From: Actinomycetota bacterium
GTDB lineage: Bacteria > Actinomycetota > Thermoleophilia > Solirubrobacterales > 70-9
Assembly (NCBI GenBank): GCA_018268695.1
Contig: JAFDWD010000008.1
Location: 1-64,000, forward strand
Direction: 5' to 3'
DNA: 64,000 nt
The translations under genes and the position numbers were made by a program. The notes under the pieces are model-generated. The model was not told the origin of the DNA, did not search any database, and saw only the letters and a list, made by a program, of their open reading frames with translations. Below are positions 41,945-53,776 of this stretch, one piece after another (position 1 is the first letter of the stretch; each line of letters begins with the position of its first letter).

Positions 41945-43408
41945 ATGATGGGCAAGTATGGTTGTAAATGGCTATTTCCGAGCGTGATGATAGGCTATAC
42001 CTTCATCATATGCTTCGGACCACACCTCTTCCCAGAGGTACACGAAAAACTCGTCAGGATCGCTGTCGTAATAGTTCTGGCTCAAGTGGTGCTTCTAACC
42101 GTTTCTACAGCAAGCATCCTCTACAAAAGCTTATCGGTGCCGATCCGACAGCCAAATGAGCTCAAGCCAGACGTCGTTCACGCTTGGGTTCTACCAAATT
42201 ACAACGAAGAATAACATGTTCTTCGTGCGTCACTTACACAACTCGCAAGCCATCCTCTCGCCAAATAGTACGTTGTGTTTCTAGCTATGGAAGAACACGA
42301 AAAACACTCGGAGAAGAAGGCTGAATCGATTATCCGAAACTACAACGGCAGTTTTCGACATATCGGTTATACGGTTCATAGAATTTCGAAAGGGGAAGCC
42401 AAAGGAAAGGCCTCAAATGTGTCATACTGCGTCGAAAGATTTAAGGAGGTGATGCCATCTACCGTCGTTCTCGACAAGGTGTATGTCACGATCATGGACT
42501 GCGACGGCATGGCTCCAAAGGAATATATTGATGAAGTTAATGCTGCAATCTACAACAACCCAGAGAAAAGTTTCAAGACCTTGTTCTGCCCTTCAAAGTT
42601 CATGCAACTCAATCGCAAGAATATTATTTTACCCATCAGGTCGTTGGATGATTACCAGTCAATGCTGCAATGGGGTCTCGAAATACCAGGAGCAGATATG
42701 GCCCTCGCTGTTTCCAATTACACAGTCAGCTACAAGGCGGTCGAATCGATGGGCTTCTGGGATAAGCATGCAGATGCCATCACTGAAGACATTCATATTG
42801 GTTTGAAAGGGTTTTTCAGTAGGAATGAAGACTTCTACGCCCAGCAAATTCAAGTTCCCTTCAACGAACTCAACATCGAAGATAACAAAGGCTACCTCTC
42901 AAATTTGAACTTGAAATTTTGGCAGACAGTAAGGCATGCCTATATTCTCAAAGAAGGTGGATACGTTTTGGATCAATTCCTACACCAAAAACAAAAAACT
43001 CCGCGATCTTGGGCGGTTTTGGTCTTCATGTTGAACCTGCTGTACTTTTCTTAGCTCATCATGATCTTTACCAGCGTGGGCCTCTACAAAGTCATTTGGT
43101 GCGTTCTGTTTCCTTCGAGCGCCACAGCTGATAACTACTGGTTCGCGTGCCTCACAATTACCATTGCAGCATTCTACACTGCAGCCATCATCATGCGTCA
43201 CATCTTCGTCCGCTACGCAGTCAAGAGATACTTCAATATCGAGCCTCCCGCCTTCTGGAGATTCGTTGAATACTTCGTATTCTTCCTCGTTGGAGTGTGG
43301 GTCTTCATGATCCCTGGAATTTACATCGCGACAATTATCGACCTCTTCACTACTCCCGAGTATCACTCTGCTGTCAAAAAGTCCACGCACAACAAGAACA
43401 AGTCATGA
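41945..43408 (+). CDS. Membrane glycosyltransferase, GT2 family
   Basis: Predicted 487 aa. Two N-terminal membrane helices, then a GT-A domain: HAWVLPNYNEEQ, YVTIMDCDGMAP (DxD), GADMALAVSNYTVSYKA, DAITEDIHIGLKG (ED) and FWQTVRHAYIL (QxxRW-like, with H for W). Four C-terminal membrane helices follow (IMIFTSVGLYKVIWC, FACLTITIAAFYTAAII, YFVFFLVGVWVFMIPGI). The layout fits processive or dolichol-linked GT2 enzymes such as cellulose/hyaluronan-synthase-like proteins; the substrate is unknown. TAA/TAG at 42212, 42267 and 43052 are Gln. No intron. Confidence 0.82.
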
Positions 43409-43484
43409 TCGCATTTCTCGCTTTAACTTTGTAAAACCCTAATACGATGATCGGTAGATGAAGAGTAAACTGAAGTATCACGTT

Positions 43485-44264
43485 TCAAGTTGATTCATGC
43501 TTAAGCTCTGATGCTGCTCTCGACTTGAGTCCAGCCAAGTCGAATATTTTCTTTCGGCCGATGAACCTGCCTTTGTTCCTCAGCCGAAGCTCAGCAACCT
43601 TCTGCCGGCAGTTATAGCAGATCTTCTTGTCCCAAGTCTTCAGCCTGCGCTTCTCCAAGTAGCGTTCTACCCTTCTGCGTCGGTCGCTCTTGACTTCAGG
43701 CTGTGTTGTGATATTGCCCAGCGCCGTGAAGTATTCTGCAGGGATGTCCATTTCGGAGATGATGTTGTGGAACTCCGACGGGATATTAGCCCGCAGATTT
43801 TCCCAGTAGGCTTCTTTCTTTTTGTCGACCGTGGCAGACTCTTTCTTAGAGGACTCCTCGTCGCAGTCTTCTTCTTCACTGTTGACCGGCACTATTTCGA
43901 GCATGGGCTTCTTCTGCTAAAATCGCGCCCTGTCGACCTGATTGTACTCCTCAGCGAAGGTCTGCATTGACTTCGGTGGATTGTCAGAGCAACGCGAGGC
44001 ATTGACTTTGTCGATGCTGCGCTCGATGCTCCTCATCATGGACGGGAACTTGTCCTTCGAATTGAGGCAGGAGGGTCGCTCGCAACGTTCTTCCTGTTGC
44101 TAAATACTTCGATTTGGGCTTACCTTAAGAATATTGAAGAGGTCATACGACTCGTTGAAGTTACGAAGCACGAAAGCGTCGTCTTTGACTTCGGTGGGCT
44201 CTTGGTCGAGCTCGGTGGCCTTAGGCAGGTCAATGCTTAGCTTGAACATGTTGTCAGTCGACAT
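43485..44264 (-). CDS. CCT-motif protein
   Basis: Predicted 251-259 aa. The C-terminal 45 residues carry a CCT motif: RRRRVERYLEKRRLKTWDKK, ICYNCRQKVAELRLRNKGRF. This matches the plant CONSTANS/CO-like/TOC1 consensus RxxRVxRYxEKR...KxIRYxxRKxxAxxRxRxKGRF, with Cys residues where plants have Tyr/Arg. CCT motifs act in nuclear localisation and protein-DNA contacts. The N-terminal part is unremarkable. A 24-nt in-frame element at 44100-44123 (gtaag...tttag) is probably an intron but could also be translated. Confidence 0.72.
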
Positions 44265-44365
44265 AAAAAATTAGTTGTGGTATAAATATGGTTCTGACAG
44301 GAGCACTTATACTGGATCAGAGGCGATTAAATCCGATATGCAACCACATTTATCATGCATCTTTT

Positions 44366-46245
44366 TCACAGTTTAGCCTGGAGCTGCTGTTGTGCTACTC
44401 GCAGCATACTTGATCCCTTCTTATCGAGGTACTCCGAGTTGAGCTGATACGGTTCCAGCAGGCCAAAGGGGTCGTAGATAGAGAAGAGAACATCCTTTTC
44501 TTCCTCACTGAAGACAGTCATCACGTCTATAGGCTCGAACTTCAGCCCGTAGAAGGGAAGGCGCTTGATGCTCATAATAAGCTGACCGCAGAAGACCATG
44601 CAAATTTTGCTGTAAAGTGGGCGGTAGTTAGGAGAAGTTCCTTTAAGGACCACGCTGCAATGCTTGATCATCGTGTAGTATCCCCAGATCTTGCTGACCT
44701 CAACGAGTTCTCTTTGGAGATCTTCGTTCCAGATGCTCTCCATGTCCTTGCCGCTTTCGAGTGCTTTACCAATGCACTCCTTTATTCTCTCGACTTCCCT
44801 ATCAGAAACATAGGCAGCCGCGACCATCATGGAGTCGATAGATCGGGGGTCAACAATAGCTCCCGGCTTTGGAGAACTCGCCTGTTCAGATTTGAGTAGC
44901 TGCCGTGCTGTGAGTTGGAGCAATACTGTGTTATCGCCTTCGTATGTGACAGCCGGATGCATGTCGACGTAGCTTTGAGGAATACCCGATGAGCGGAGTG
45001 TGCTAATCTTCGAGAACTCCATATGAGCCGTAATGAATTCGTTGCACTTCCAGGCTGAATTAACAAAGAGTTACATGCGAGAGCTTTGCAAGTAGAGCTG
45101 ACAATGTGACACTCTGTAAGGAGCTCGTCAGCTTCCTTAAACTGTCTGCTTTCGAGGTGTTTCGTGAATTTTCTGAACATTTAGAATGTTCTCTTGTTAG
45201 CGAGAATAATTCCGTAGCCCGCACACAGGCTGTTAATCGCGAGTTTCTGAACACCGATTTCTGAATAGTGCAATAAGTACCTTTAATGGTTCTTGATTGT
45301 GTGTGGAGCTCGATAAAGTGCCAGGTTGATCGCAGTATGCCCATCCCAAACGCGCTCACCAGAAGGACACGCAAATTCAGCATTGAACCGTATCCGTATT
45401 TGAGGTTCTGCTTGTTGTCGAGGCCCAACACGTTTCCCTTCTCGTCAATTTTTATGTATCGACTGAGCATTGCCTTCTTAGGCACAACATAGTCGTGAAA
45501 CAGCAGATAGCCATTGTCAGTCTTGCTCAAACCAAGCTTGCTGCCAATATCGCCAATCTCCACTCGTTCGAAGGGCTGAAGCTTCCTACATCTCATTTGT
45601 TTTACTCGTTGCGAATTTCGATCACAAATGTTTGAATACCAATGCTCTTTCCACCAACGAAAGTCTGTGCCTGAATAACAGCGTGTGTTCCGAATCTGCC
45701 CAGCATTCCCGGCCAGTATTTCGCTGAAGAGGCCTTCGGTGATTTCATTCTGAAGGTCTTGGTATTGCTGTCGTAGTGAGCCTAGGTTTCGAGACCTTGA
45801 ACATTTGACCCGTGACCCAGTTCCGTTTGTCCGTAGCATCCAGTCGCCTTTCCCTCTAACACCAATGTTCTGAGCTCTTTTACTTGCTCATCGTCACCTA
45901 ACATCTCAATTGTCTTGAGAAAAGCATTTGTGTTGAGAAAGAACCCAGCGACGTCCAGAACGGCAGTCATGTCCCTAAACAACGCCTCGAAGTTCTTATC
46001 CGCCTTGAGAATTCTGTAGCCTTCTGCGAAGCGCTCTGCGACCTTTCGATGACCTTCATGCTCGCTATAGTTAAAGTCATCTCTCCCAGCAAAGAGATTC
46101 TTCTGCCTGAACTTTTAAGCTGAGTCTTATGTGGCTTACTTAGTGACTCGCGTGATTCCAGTAACTTCTCTACGAGACCCTCTGCGAAGGCTCCTTCAAG
46201 AATATCTTTTTGAAAGGCTTGGCTGGCTACCTGCGATGACGACAT
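44366..46245 (-). CDS. Peroxisomal acyl-CoA oxidase
   Basis: Predicted 599 aa. Family blocks: GCYGQTELGHGSNVQGLET, KYWPGMLGRFGTHAVIQAQ, YGYGSMLNLRVLLVSAFGMG, CAGYGIILANKRTFQMF and YEGDNTVLLQLTARQLLK. The C-terminus QAKL ends in AKL, a PTS1-type peroxisome signal. It catalyses the first, H2O2-producing step of peroxisomal beta oxidation. Four 20-nt introns: 46120-46139, 45586-45605, 45261-45280 and 45055-45074. All are required for frame and each restores conserved text. It starts MSSSQVASQAFQ at ATG 46245. Confidence 0.95.
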
Positions 46246-46320
46246 TAATAAGAAATCCTATAATGCAAAATTAGACCCGCGCTGACCTAATCTCCAACCA
46301 GCATCTTTATTATTAAAATT

Positions 46321-47652
46321 ATGGGGAACATCTCCTTTCAGCACCGAAAGCGCCCCATCTTCGACGAGCTCAGCCGAAGGAGATTGGTTGATCTGAGAGT
46401 CCAGCAGCTGAGTCCTTCAAGAAACGGCCTTCAGGAACTCGATAATAACAGAGCGTCTCCATGGCGACCTAAGCATCGTGCGAATCAACTGCCAATTCGA
46501 AGAGCGTCGCCCCAGCCTTGTCCACTTGCTGCATCTCAAGCTGAATAATCACCTAGTGCAACCCGACGACCCCTCACTTTTTAAACTCATCAAAAGCGTT
46601 TCTTCTTTCCGACAAATCGTGCAAATCACTCTGCAACCCCTACGCGCCCAATCATAAATCCTTCGTCGCGAATCGCTCCTCCTGGTCTTTATGACAGGTC
46701 TGACCATCTTAATCGTGCTCGCCACTCAAAGAGTCCAACATATTTTTAATAGCGTCACTTCCCAAAAACTGAGCATTCAAGTTCATTTGACGACCGTGTG
46801 CCTCAATAGCGAGGTCGCCCACTGAAATCCAGGTACGTTCACGATGCGTCCCCACCATTTCCTTCGAGATACTCTTTAATTGACATTACCGAACCGACTC
46901 TGAACGTGGAGAAATACCCCAACCGCGATGAAATTATTCGAAAGATTAGGAACTTCAACGACTTCATCAATGCAGTCAAGAAGGAGCTTAACGAGAAGCG
47001 CAGCAACGAAGACAGCGTCCGCATTAAGATGCACATCGAAAACCAAGCCTTCGATATAGACAAGTACCGGAACCTCTTCGAGAAGGAAGTTGCCAGGAAG
47101 TATGGAATTTCGACAATTAACGTGAGTGAGGACAGAAACCAGCCTGTGAAGTATCTTGACCTGCAGATGGCTCATCCTCGTTAGCGCAGTACGCAACAAA
47201 CAACCGACGCCAGTTCATTGTCGAAAGAGGAGAGCCTTACCAACCGTCGGACCAGTGTCGGTTCGGCGATGAAATCGTCCATGATGGCGAAGGAAAGCAT
47301 CATCGCGAAGGGCAAGAACGAGCTGGAAGAGAGGCTTCGGCAGACCATGGAACAGCTGAAGCATATCAGCGAACTGCTCTACGACGAGTCGGAACCCGTA
47401 AAGAGCAAACAGATCACTACTAACATAACCAAGATCAATGAGATAATTGACAACAAAACGCAAGTTACGTCTGTGGCTGAACTCAACCCGCGTGGCTAAG
47501 CCCACGTCGAGGAAGCGCGTAAATGCTTTCGGCATCTCGAGGAGCTAGTCGTAGAACAGAAGTAGGACATCCAGACTGCTCGCACATTTTTACAGCAGAT
47601 TGAGGTATTGCGTTTGCTTATGTAGGCTACGGACGAGGACAGTGAGTGCTGA
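46321..47652 (+). CDS. Coiled-coil protein with disordered basic N-terminus
   Basis: Predicted about 436 aa. The first 170 residues are Arg/Pro/Ser-rich (MGNISFQHRKRPIFDELSR; PIRRASPQPCP) and probably disordered. From about 195 the protein is helical (NRDEIIRKIRNFNDFINAVK, LEERLRQTMEQLKHISELL). A 21-nt in-frame intron is likely at 47605-47625; without it the protein is 7 residues longer. MGN at the start is compatible with, but does not prove, N-myristoylation. Family unknown. In-frame TAA/TAG at 46546, 46579, 47182, 47497 and 47563 are Gln. Confidence 0.62.
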
Positions 47653-47733
47653 GGCTGCGGGCAAGCATCGATGTGATTTTCGCACTGTTCTTCAAGTTAA
47701 TAGATCTCTTCGTTACTTAATTTCCATATCGAA

Positions 47734-49523
47734 ATGATCAAGTGTCCCTCAAGTGGGGAGCCGCTATGCACCACCGGCCGTGTCTACCTCAAGAAGCTCA
47801 AGCTTAGCCGCATAGCGCACGGCACTGACGAGAACAAGCACTGTCCCACCTCGCAGTACCGATCCATTCGAAGGACCCTCGCTCGCTCCAAAGACAAAAT
47901 ACGCCCGCTGATGGGATCGCCCTATCTCGAGCAGAGCTGCCTCACCTTCAAGAAACATAATAAAAGCGCAGAAATCAAACCCAAGCAGCACCGATCGTTT
48001 CCGTACGATCAGGAGCAGGAGCAGGAGCCAGGTACCATTCGCGTGGAAGTGCTGTTCAAGGGACAGCGCTTCACAGTTGTGGTGCATGGCGAGCAGTCCG
48101 GCGAGATTGTAGCTGCTGTGAAGAGGGAGTTAATATTGAGGGCTCGTTCCACAAAGGAAAATCTACCGGAGTTTCTGCGCATTGTCGGGTTCGAAAGCAT
48201 CGGCGGGTAGAAGGAACTGGACTACATATTGTCGCTGGCAGACATCAAGCTGACGCGTTCCTGCTACAAGCTGCGACCCCTGCTCTATAATCGCAGCGGC
48301 AAGGGCGTATCCCTCAACGACTTCACGTTCGTCAAGTGTTTAGGCTCCGGTGGATTCAGCCAAGTGTTTCTGGTGCGCGGACGCTTCAACAACCGCTACT
48401 ACGCGATGAAGCTTATGAACAAAAAGTTCATCCTAGACAACGAGCGGTAATCAATCGTAGAAAACGAGCGGTTTATAATGGAGGTTGCGCGGCATCCCTT
48501 CCTGGTAGAGCTCTTCTTCGCATTCGAAACCGAAAACTATTTCGCGTTCGTTCTTGAGTGTACGAAGTGCTTGATGTAGATTGCGCCGGGGGTGAGCTCT
48601 TCTACCGGCTGAAGAAGATTAAGCGCATGACCTAAGAAGAAGCCAAGTTCTACTTCCTAGAGATACTGCTCGGCATACAGTACCTCCACGACAACAAAAT
48701 CATCTACAGAGACATCAAACCGGAGAATCTGCTTATAGGGCAAGATGGACACACGAGAATCGCAGATTTCGGTCTCGCAAAGCCTCATATCGACAACAAA
48801 ACAGTCTCGTATTCCTTCTGTGGAAGTCCTGAGTACATGGCACCCGAAATGCTCACACGCGCTGGGCACTCCTTCACCATCGACTATTATTGCGTGGGAG
48901 CCCTCCTCTATGAACTTGTTACTGGCCTGCCGCCCTTCTATTCAAAAGACCACGACGAAATCTACAATTCCATCCTCAACTAAGAGCTTGTGTTTCCAGG
49001 TCATGTGGATCTTTCGCCTGACATCAAAAGCTTACTCCGAGGCTTGCTCGACAAAAATCCAAAATTGCGGCTGGGGAGCTATCGCGGGGTCACAGAAATC
49101 CTGATTCATCCGTGGGTGGGAAGAATCGACAAGGCGGATGTGCTAGGGAAGAAACTCAAACCACCGTATATACCTGACCCTTACAGCTTCAACTTCGACA
49201 GTAACGAGCTGGAAGGATAAATACAAGAGGTCTACAAGAAGGTACTGCATGAACAATCTCACCCACAGCCCTTCTAGCCATTCTTCTCTTCGAAGTTCGT
49301 CTATCAAGCCAAAATGGACGACTCAGAGTATGTGCTCTTGCAGGAGTATTAGGCATACAAGGATAGCCGTACAAAATTACAGTGCAAGAGCGTCCGGCAC
49401 GACAGCCTCAAGAAGGCGAGGAGCGTATAACGCTTGAATCTCTCACGAGTGCCCCTCAGACAGTTGGGCGAACGTCAACTCGAGCGCCGGGTTTACAACG
49501 TGGTCAGCCATCGCTAATACTGA
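47734..49523 (+). CDS. AGC-type serine/threonine protein kinase
   Basis: Predicted 589 aa. The N-terminal 200 residues include a possible ubiquitin-like or PB1-like block (GTIRVEVLFKGQRFTVVVHG). Kinase (about 195-470): LGSGGFSQVF, YAMKLMNK, YRDIKPENLL, DFGLAK, CGSPEYMAPE, LVTGLPPFYSKD and DKNPKLRLG. YRDxKPEN and the LRLG block are AGC hallmarks. A C-terminal extension (IPDPYSFNFDSNELEG) resembles the AGC tail. A 20-nt intron at 48560-48579 splits the hinge (VLE|YCAGGEL). It uses many in-frame TAA/TAG; TGA at 49521. Confidence 0.92.
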
Positions 49524-49548
49524 TTGCCTAACTTTTCAAGTTAACAAG

Positions 49549-49893
49549 TCATTGGCTGGAGGGTGTGCTCGTGGCTGGGGTGCTGCTCTCGCGTATTTGC
49601 TGGACGCGCTTTGCACTGTAGTAGAGCGCGACTAAATAGCGGCCCTGTACGTTAAAGCCGTTTAAATTCTATACTGCGCTCTTCGCGTCGAATATGTCCT
49701 CGTACACTACAAAGGCCGTGCCTTTCTTTTCTGCGGTCTTGCCCTTTCTGATTTGTCGGATAGGTCCGAATCGGCCGAAGACGTCGTACAGTTCTTCTGC
49801 AGTGATTTTGTATGGAAGGTTGCGAACGAAGATTATCTTGTTGACGTCCTTTGGCAGGCGGACGTTCTTGCCCGTGTTCTTTGCTTCGGACAT
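49549..49893 (-). CDS. Splicing factor SF3B6 (p14/SF3b14a)
   Basis: Predicted 114 aa. It has a single RRM with RNP2 [11 protein letters not shown] and RNP1 [10 protein letters not shown], and the p14 signature blocks [18 protein letters not shown] and [17 protein letters not shown]. p14 contacts the branch-point adenosine in the U2 snRNP, so it is notable in a genome with introns near the length limit. One TAG near 49667 is Gln. It lacks the C-terminal Lys-rich tail of the human protein. It converges on the AGC kinase gene with 25 bp between stops. Confidence 0.95.
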
Positions 49894-49921
49894 GCAACTT
49901 AAACGAGAATATTATATCTGT

Positions 49922-50836
49922 ATGATGTAGTCATTGATCGTTCTGGAGAATACGCCGGTTTACAGGCTCCGCTGCTTAGCGTGGCACGAGGACTATCTTG
50001 CATATCTAGTTCAGACGGAGAGCGGACAGAAGGTGGCGCTAACTCGTATCGATCCTGTGAGTCTGCATCCAGCCTCAACCAAATACTTCTCGGGAGGATA
50101 AGAGTTTGCTCTTGAAATCAAATTCATCAGCTACCGCAAGCAGTATTATGTTGCGGCAGTCTTCGAAACCTACGCCAAGTTTTTCAGCTTAGATGGGACC
50201 ATGGTTGGGTTCTATCAGGAGGAAGCCGCCATCGCAGAATCAAACGAAGATTGGTTGACAGCAGTTGCCACATTCCTAGAGGATGGTGACAAGGAACGCG
50301 TTGTATTGGCGACTCGTGGCGGGCGACTGCTTGCCAGCATCGCCAATACATTTGAGTTTGAAGTGAGGCACGCAAGCAAGCGCAACATTTGTTCGATGTG
50401 CGTCGTAGGCCAGAGCATCATAGTTGGAGAAGAAAATGGCCGGCTGTTACGTCTGTCATCCTTCGAAGATGGCTTTACGAAGGAACTAAACCTGTCCCAG
50501 CAAAAGCTGCCCATCGAGATTCTGCAAAAGCACAATGACACTCAAGTGCTTGTTGGTACCTGCTAAGGCGAGGTGCTTCTGGTGGACATCGTCAACCTCA
50601 CCGTAATTCTGAGGATATACGCGCACGCAGCACTAATTAACTGCATTTGCCGCCTCAACGACTTCATTATAACCTCCTCGGAGGACGGTTACATCAACAA
50701 GTTCAGAATAGTGGAGGGAGGACTGGCGGTATTTTCGCCGAGTAAGGTCGCACGGTTGGTGCAGGGCATCGTAGTGGTTGCATCACGCGTATTCTTGGTC
50801 TGCTACGAGCTGGCCACGCTCAAATAACTCCAGTGA
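49922..50836 (+). CDS. WD40-like propeller protein
   Basis: Predicted 304 aa. Degenerate propeller strands: LRCLAWHEDYLAYLV, YYVAAVFETYAKFFSLDG, NICSMCVVGQSIIVGEENG, VLVGTCQGEVLLVDIVNL and ALINCICRLNDFIITSSEDG. The TAG as third codon (MMQSLIV) and TAA near 50564 are Gln. Family uncertain; WD40 proteins of this small size are often ciliary or scaffold subunits. No intron. The start is 28 bp from the divergent SF3B6 start. Confidence 0.65.
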
Positions 50837-50859
50837 CTCGCCGTTTTAGAATATTCCAA

Positions 50860-52196
50860 ATGAGAATTTTGTTCGTAGATGCTTGCCAGGGCGCCGGAAA
50901 GACCTACTATCGCAACTGCGTGAAACTCATCAGCCGCATGGTGCTTAACCAGCAGTACGTCTGCGACACCGAGCTCAGCATGGTCGAAATTGAAGCAGCC
51001 GCCCTCGGTGACTACCTGTACGAACTGGAAACCTCCCGTTCTTCCGTGATGGTATGAAAGTTATAACTCAGGCCAGGCAAAACTTCGAAGGCGTTGACAT
51101 GCTGTTCGTCGTGGGCGACCAGCGTCTGCAGCCCTGGAGCAGCGCCATGTGGAATGTAAATTGTTTGGTCAGGATGTGTCTGCGGTCAAATAAGCCGGCA
51201 TTGCTTCTGTCTGACTCAGTCTTCGAGTCGCTTGTTTTCCATCTCGTATCTGGGCTCACTGTCGACGTGTCGCTTGTAAATCTGCCTACGGTTGACTGCC
51301 AATCTGTCAACCTTCGTCGACCGAACAAGAAAACTGAGCTGTTTCTGGACAGCAGAAACGGTTCTTTGTACGCTTTCAATAGCGAATCGAACGAGTGGTA
51401 TCTCAAGAAGCACTGTGGGCTGGTTAATTATAATAAGTGTCCCGCTGGAAGCAAAACTTCGGAATTGAAATGCCCAAGCAGATTCGATCTAAAGTGCAAA
51501 GACTCGAACTACACCGTATGTCAGACTCAACGCGATCATTATCTATTCCGATAAGTTCCACACGAATTCGTAGTTGAGCAGAGATCGAAATGGAGAGTTG
51601 TTGGCGAGTCAGACCTGTTGAGGTGCTGCATTGGCTGGTCGCCTCAAGGAATCAGCATAGTTGAACAAGGAAGCGTGTTGGCAGTGCATTTCGTAGTCAG
51701 TAAGAAGCAACCAGAGACCGTTCAGCTCCTTAAGAATTATGTCCATAACACACTCGTGAAGGTTTTCGACGAACCCGGAGGCAACTGCAGAACATAAAAG
51801 ACAATGCATAGGCACAACTACATGCCGACGCGATTGGAAGTCGAGAAGAGTCGATAAATCTTTAGCGAAAAGCTGACAATCCAGAATATCTTGCAGGAAA
51901 AGCAATCAAGGCCAGCGACTAGGGGTCTGCGGCCGCATACGTCCACTAAGGTGCTTCGAAACAAGCATAAGTCGTTTGCTCGACTTCCACAACCTCGTGA
52001 ATAAGAACATTTAGGGACTCAACCCGAGACAGACGAGTTTTGGGCAGGGCCAGTCATTAAGATAAGACATCAAAAACCGGCACTGAGGACAGGAATGAAG
52101 GAAAGAGTGAGCGTACCTCCTAAGAAGAAGCCTCCAACCACAGAGCACAGCTGTAAGTGCGAACAACGTTCTGTAGAAACAAACAATTTTCTGTGA
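50860..52196 (+). CDS. Uncharacterised protein with a GAGKT N-terminal motif
   Basis: Predicted about 438 aa. The N-terminus MRILFVDACQGAGKTYYRN looks like a strand followed by a P-loop, but the Walker A pattern GxxxxGKT is broken (Ala for the first Gly). SMARQNFEGVDMLFVVGDQR follows a 20-nt intron (51052-51071). A Cys-containing region (about 230-290) and a basic, Pro-rich tail (VSVPPKKKPPTTEHS) complete it. A further 24-nt element near 52152-52175 (gtaag...tgtag) may be an in-frame intron. I do not recognise the family. Confidence 0.55.
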
Positions 52197-52305
52197 ATTC
52201 TAGTTTCCGAAAAGGGTCGTGCCCAACAATATCGAAGGAGCTGATTTGCGTGCTTATAGAATCCAAACGATATATTTCGCTCTAGTAAATAAAGTTATTT
52301 CATTG

Positions 52306-53734
52306 ATGAAGTACTCTCATTCGCCCGCTTGGTCGATGGCTGGCAAAGTCAAAGGTACCGTTTCGACTCATCAAGGAGGACGTCAGGAAACTGCTCCAGG
52401 CCCTGCAGCTTACTCGCCCGATAAGATTGTCCCTACGGTCACTCCCACATGGAAGTACGACGCGAATCATGAAGGATCGGCACAAGCACAAGGCCAGACC
52501 TCGCCCAATGCGATAAGAGTGTTCCTGGTCCTGGCTTGTACGTTATCCGCTGACTCAGCTACAATCCTAAGCAGAAATACCACATCATTTCGGGATCGAA
52601 ATTCCATGCAAAAACTTACGAGACGAAAGACAGACTCAATCAAACCACTCCAGGACCAGGGCAATACAGTCCGTGTTCCTCGAAGTTCAAGAGGTTCTAC
52701 GGAGGCTACTACATGGCAAGCAAAAATATCAGGACTGAAAAGGGAGCCGATATTCCTGGACCGGGTTCCTATGACCCCTTCCGGTCCAGTCTGGCCAAGC
52801 AAAGCATCAAAATAGGATATGAAAAGCGGCTATTCGATTACGAGTCCAAGGTTCCTGGACCAGGAGGTACTGGACATATAATTCAGCTTACAATGTCTCG
52901 CGACCCCTGACTGCTGGAGCCAACGGACCGAGAGCAGTGTTTTCTCGGGAGGACCGTATGAAGATCACCGGCATGGATACTTCTGACATCGGACGTAAAG
53001 ATGAAATTGACTCAGCTGGCCAATACAACTTCGAATCCAGTTTCGCGCATGCGGATAAAAAAGGCTACAGCATTAGTGGGAAGACCGAGTTGAAGAGCAC
53101 ATAAGTGGTTCCCGGACCTGGAGCCTACAGTCCTCGTTCGATCGATAAGCCGACCTCCCCCGTCATTACGATGGGAATGCGGACTCAAACACTAAGTTCT
53201 AAAATGCAAGAAACTCCTGGCCCAGGACAGTACCTGAAGACCGAACCGAACGGAATCTATGCCTCTCGTTACTGCAAGATCGGCACTGAAGAGAGAAGGC
53301 CCTTGATGGAGGATACTGGCACGCCTGGCCCTGCTGCCTACACCATCCCTGTCAAGATAGAAGGTCCTAAGTACTCTCTCCACGGAACCAAAGAATTCAA
53401 AAGCAATGAGAAGATTCCTGGACCAGGGGACTACGAGCCTCGTGTAGACTACGTTCGAACCCGTCCGACTTCAGCAAAGTATCTTCCTTTTTTATTCAGA
53501 ATCGGAAATAGCAAACGCAACGAAACCAAAACAAGCATGGCTCCTGGGCCTGGCAGCTACAACTACAAAGACTCCGTGGAGGGTCCAAGCTGGGGCTTCG
53601 GAAAGAGCATGCGCAACGGCGGTTCGAACCCAAGTCAACCTGGCCCCGGCCAATACGAAATTCCCTCAACAATAGCCCAGGTGGCCTCCTATGCAATGGG
53701 CAGAAGCACCTCCTCAAAGTACATGAGCAAGTGA
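52306..53734 (+). CDS. SHIPPO/STPGR-repeat protein (ODF3-like, axonemal)
   Basis: Predicted 448 aa. Many STPGR repeats: TAPGPAAYSPD, SVPGPGFYNP, TTPGPGQYSP, DIPGPGSYDP, KVPGPGAYN, VVPGPGAYSPR, ETPGPGQYL, GTPGPAAYTIP, KIPGPGDYEP, APGPGSYNY, QPGPGQYEIP. Such proteins occur as microtubule inner or associated proteins in cilia and sperm tails (family knowledge). Four introns: 20 nt at 52455-52474, 21 nt at 52538-52558, 20 nt at 52867-52886 and 21 nt at 53479-53499. Two split the K|IG(T/N)S motif at the same place and two fall within or next to GPG(F/A)Y. Confidence 0.92.
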
Positions 53735-53776
53735 TATTTTTGACCGTGGGCCGCACCCGTCCATCACGCTATTATT

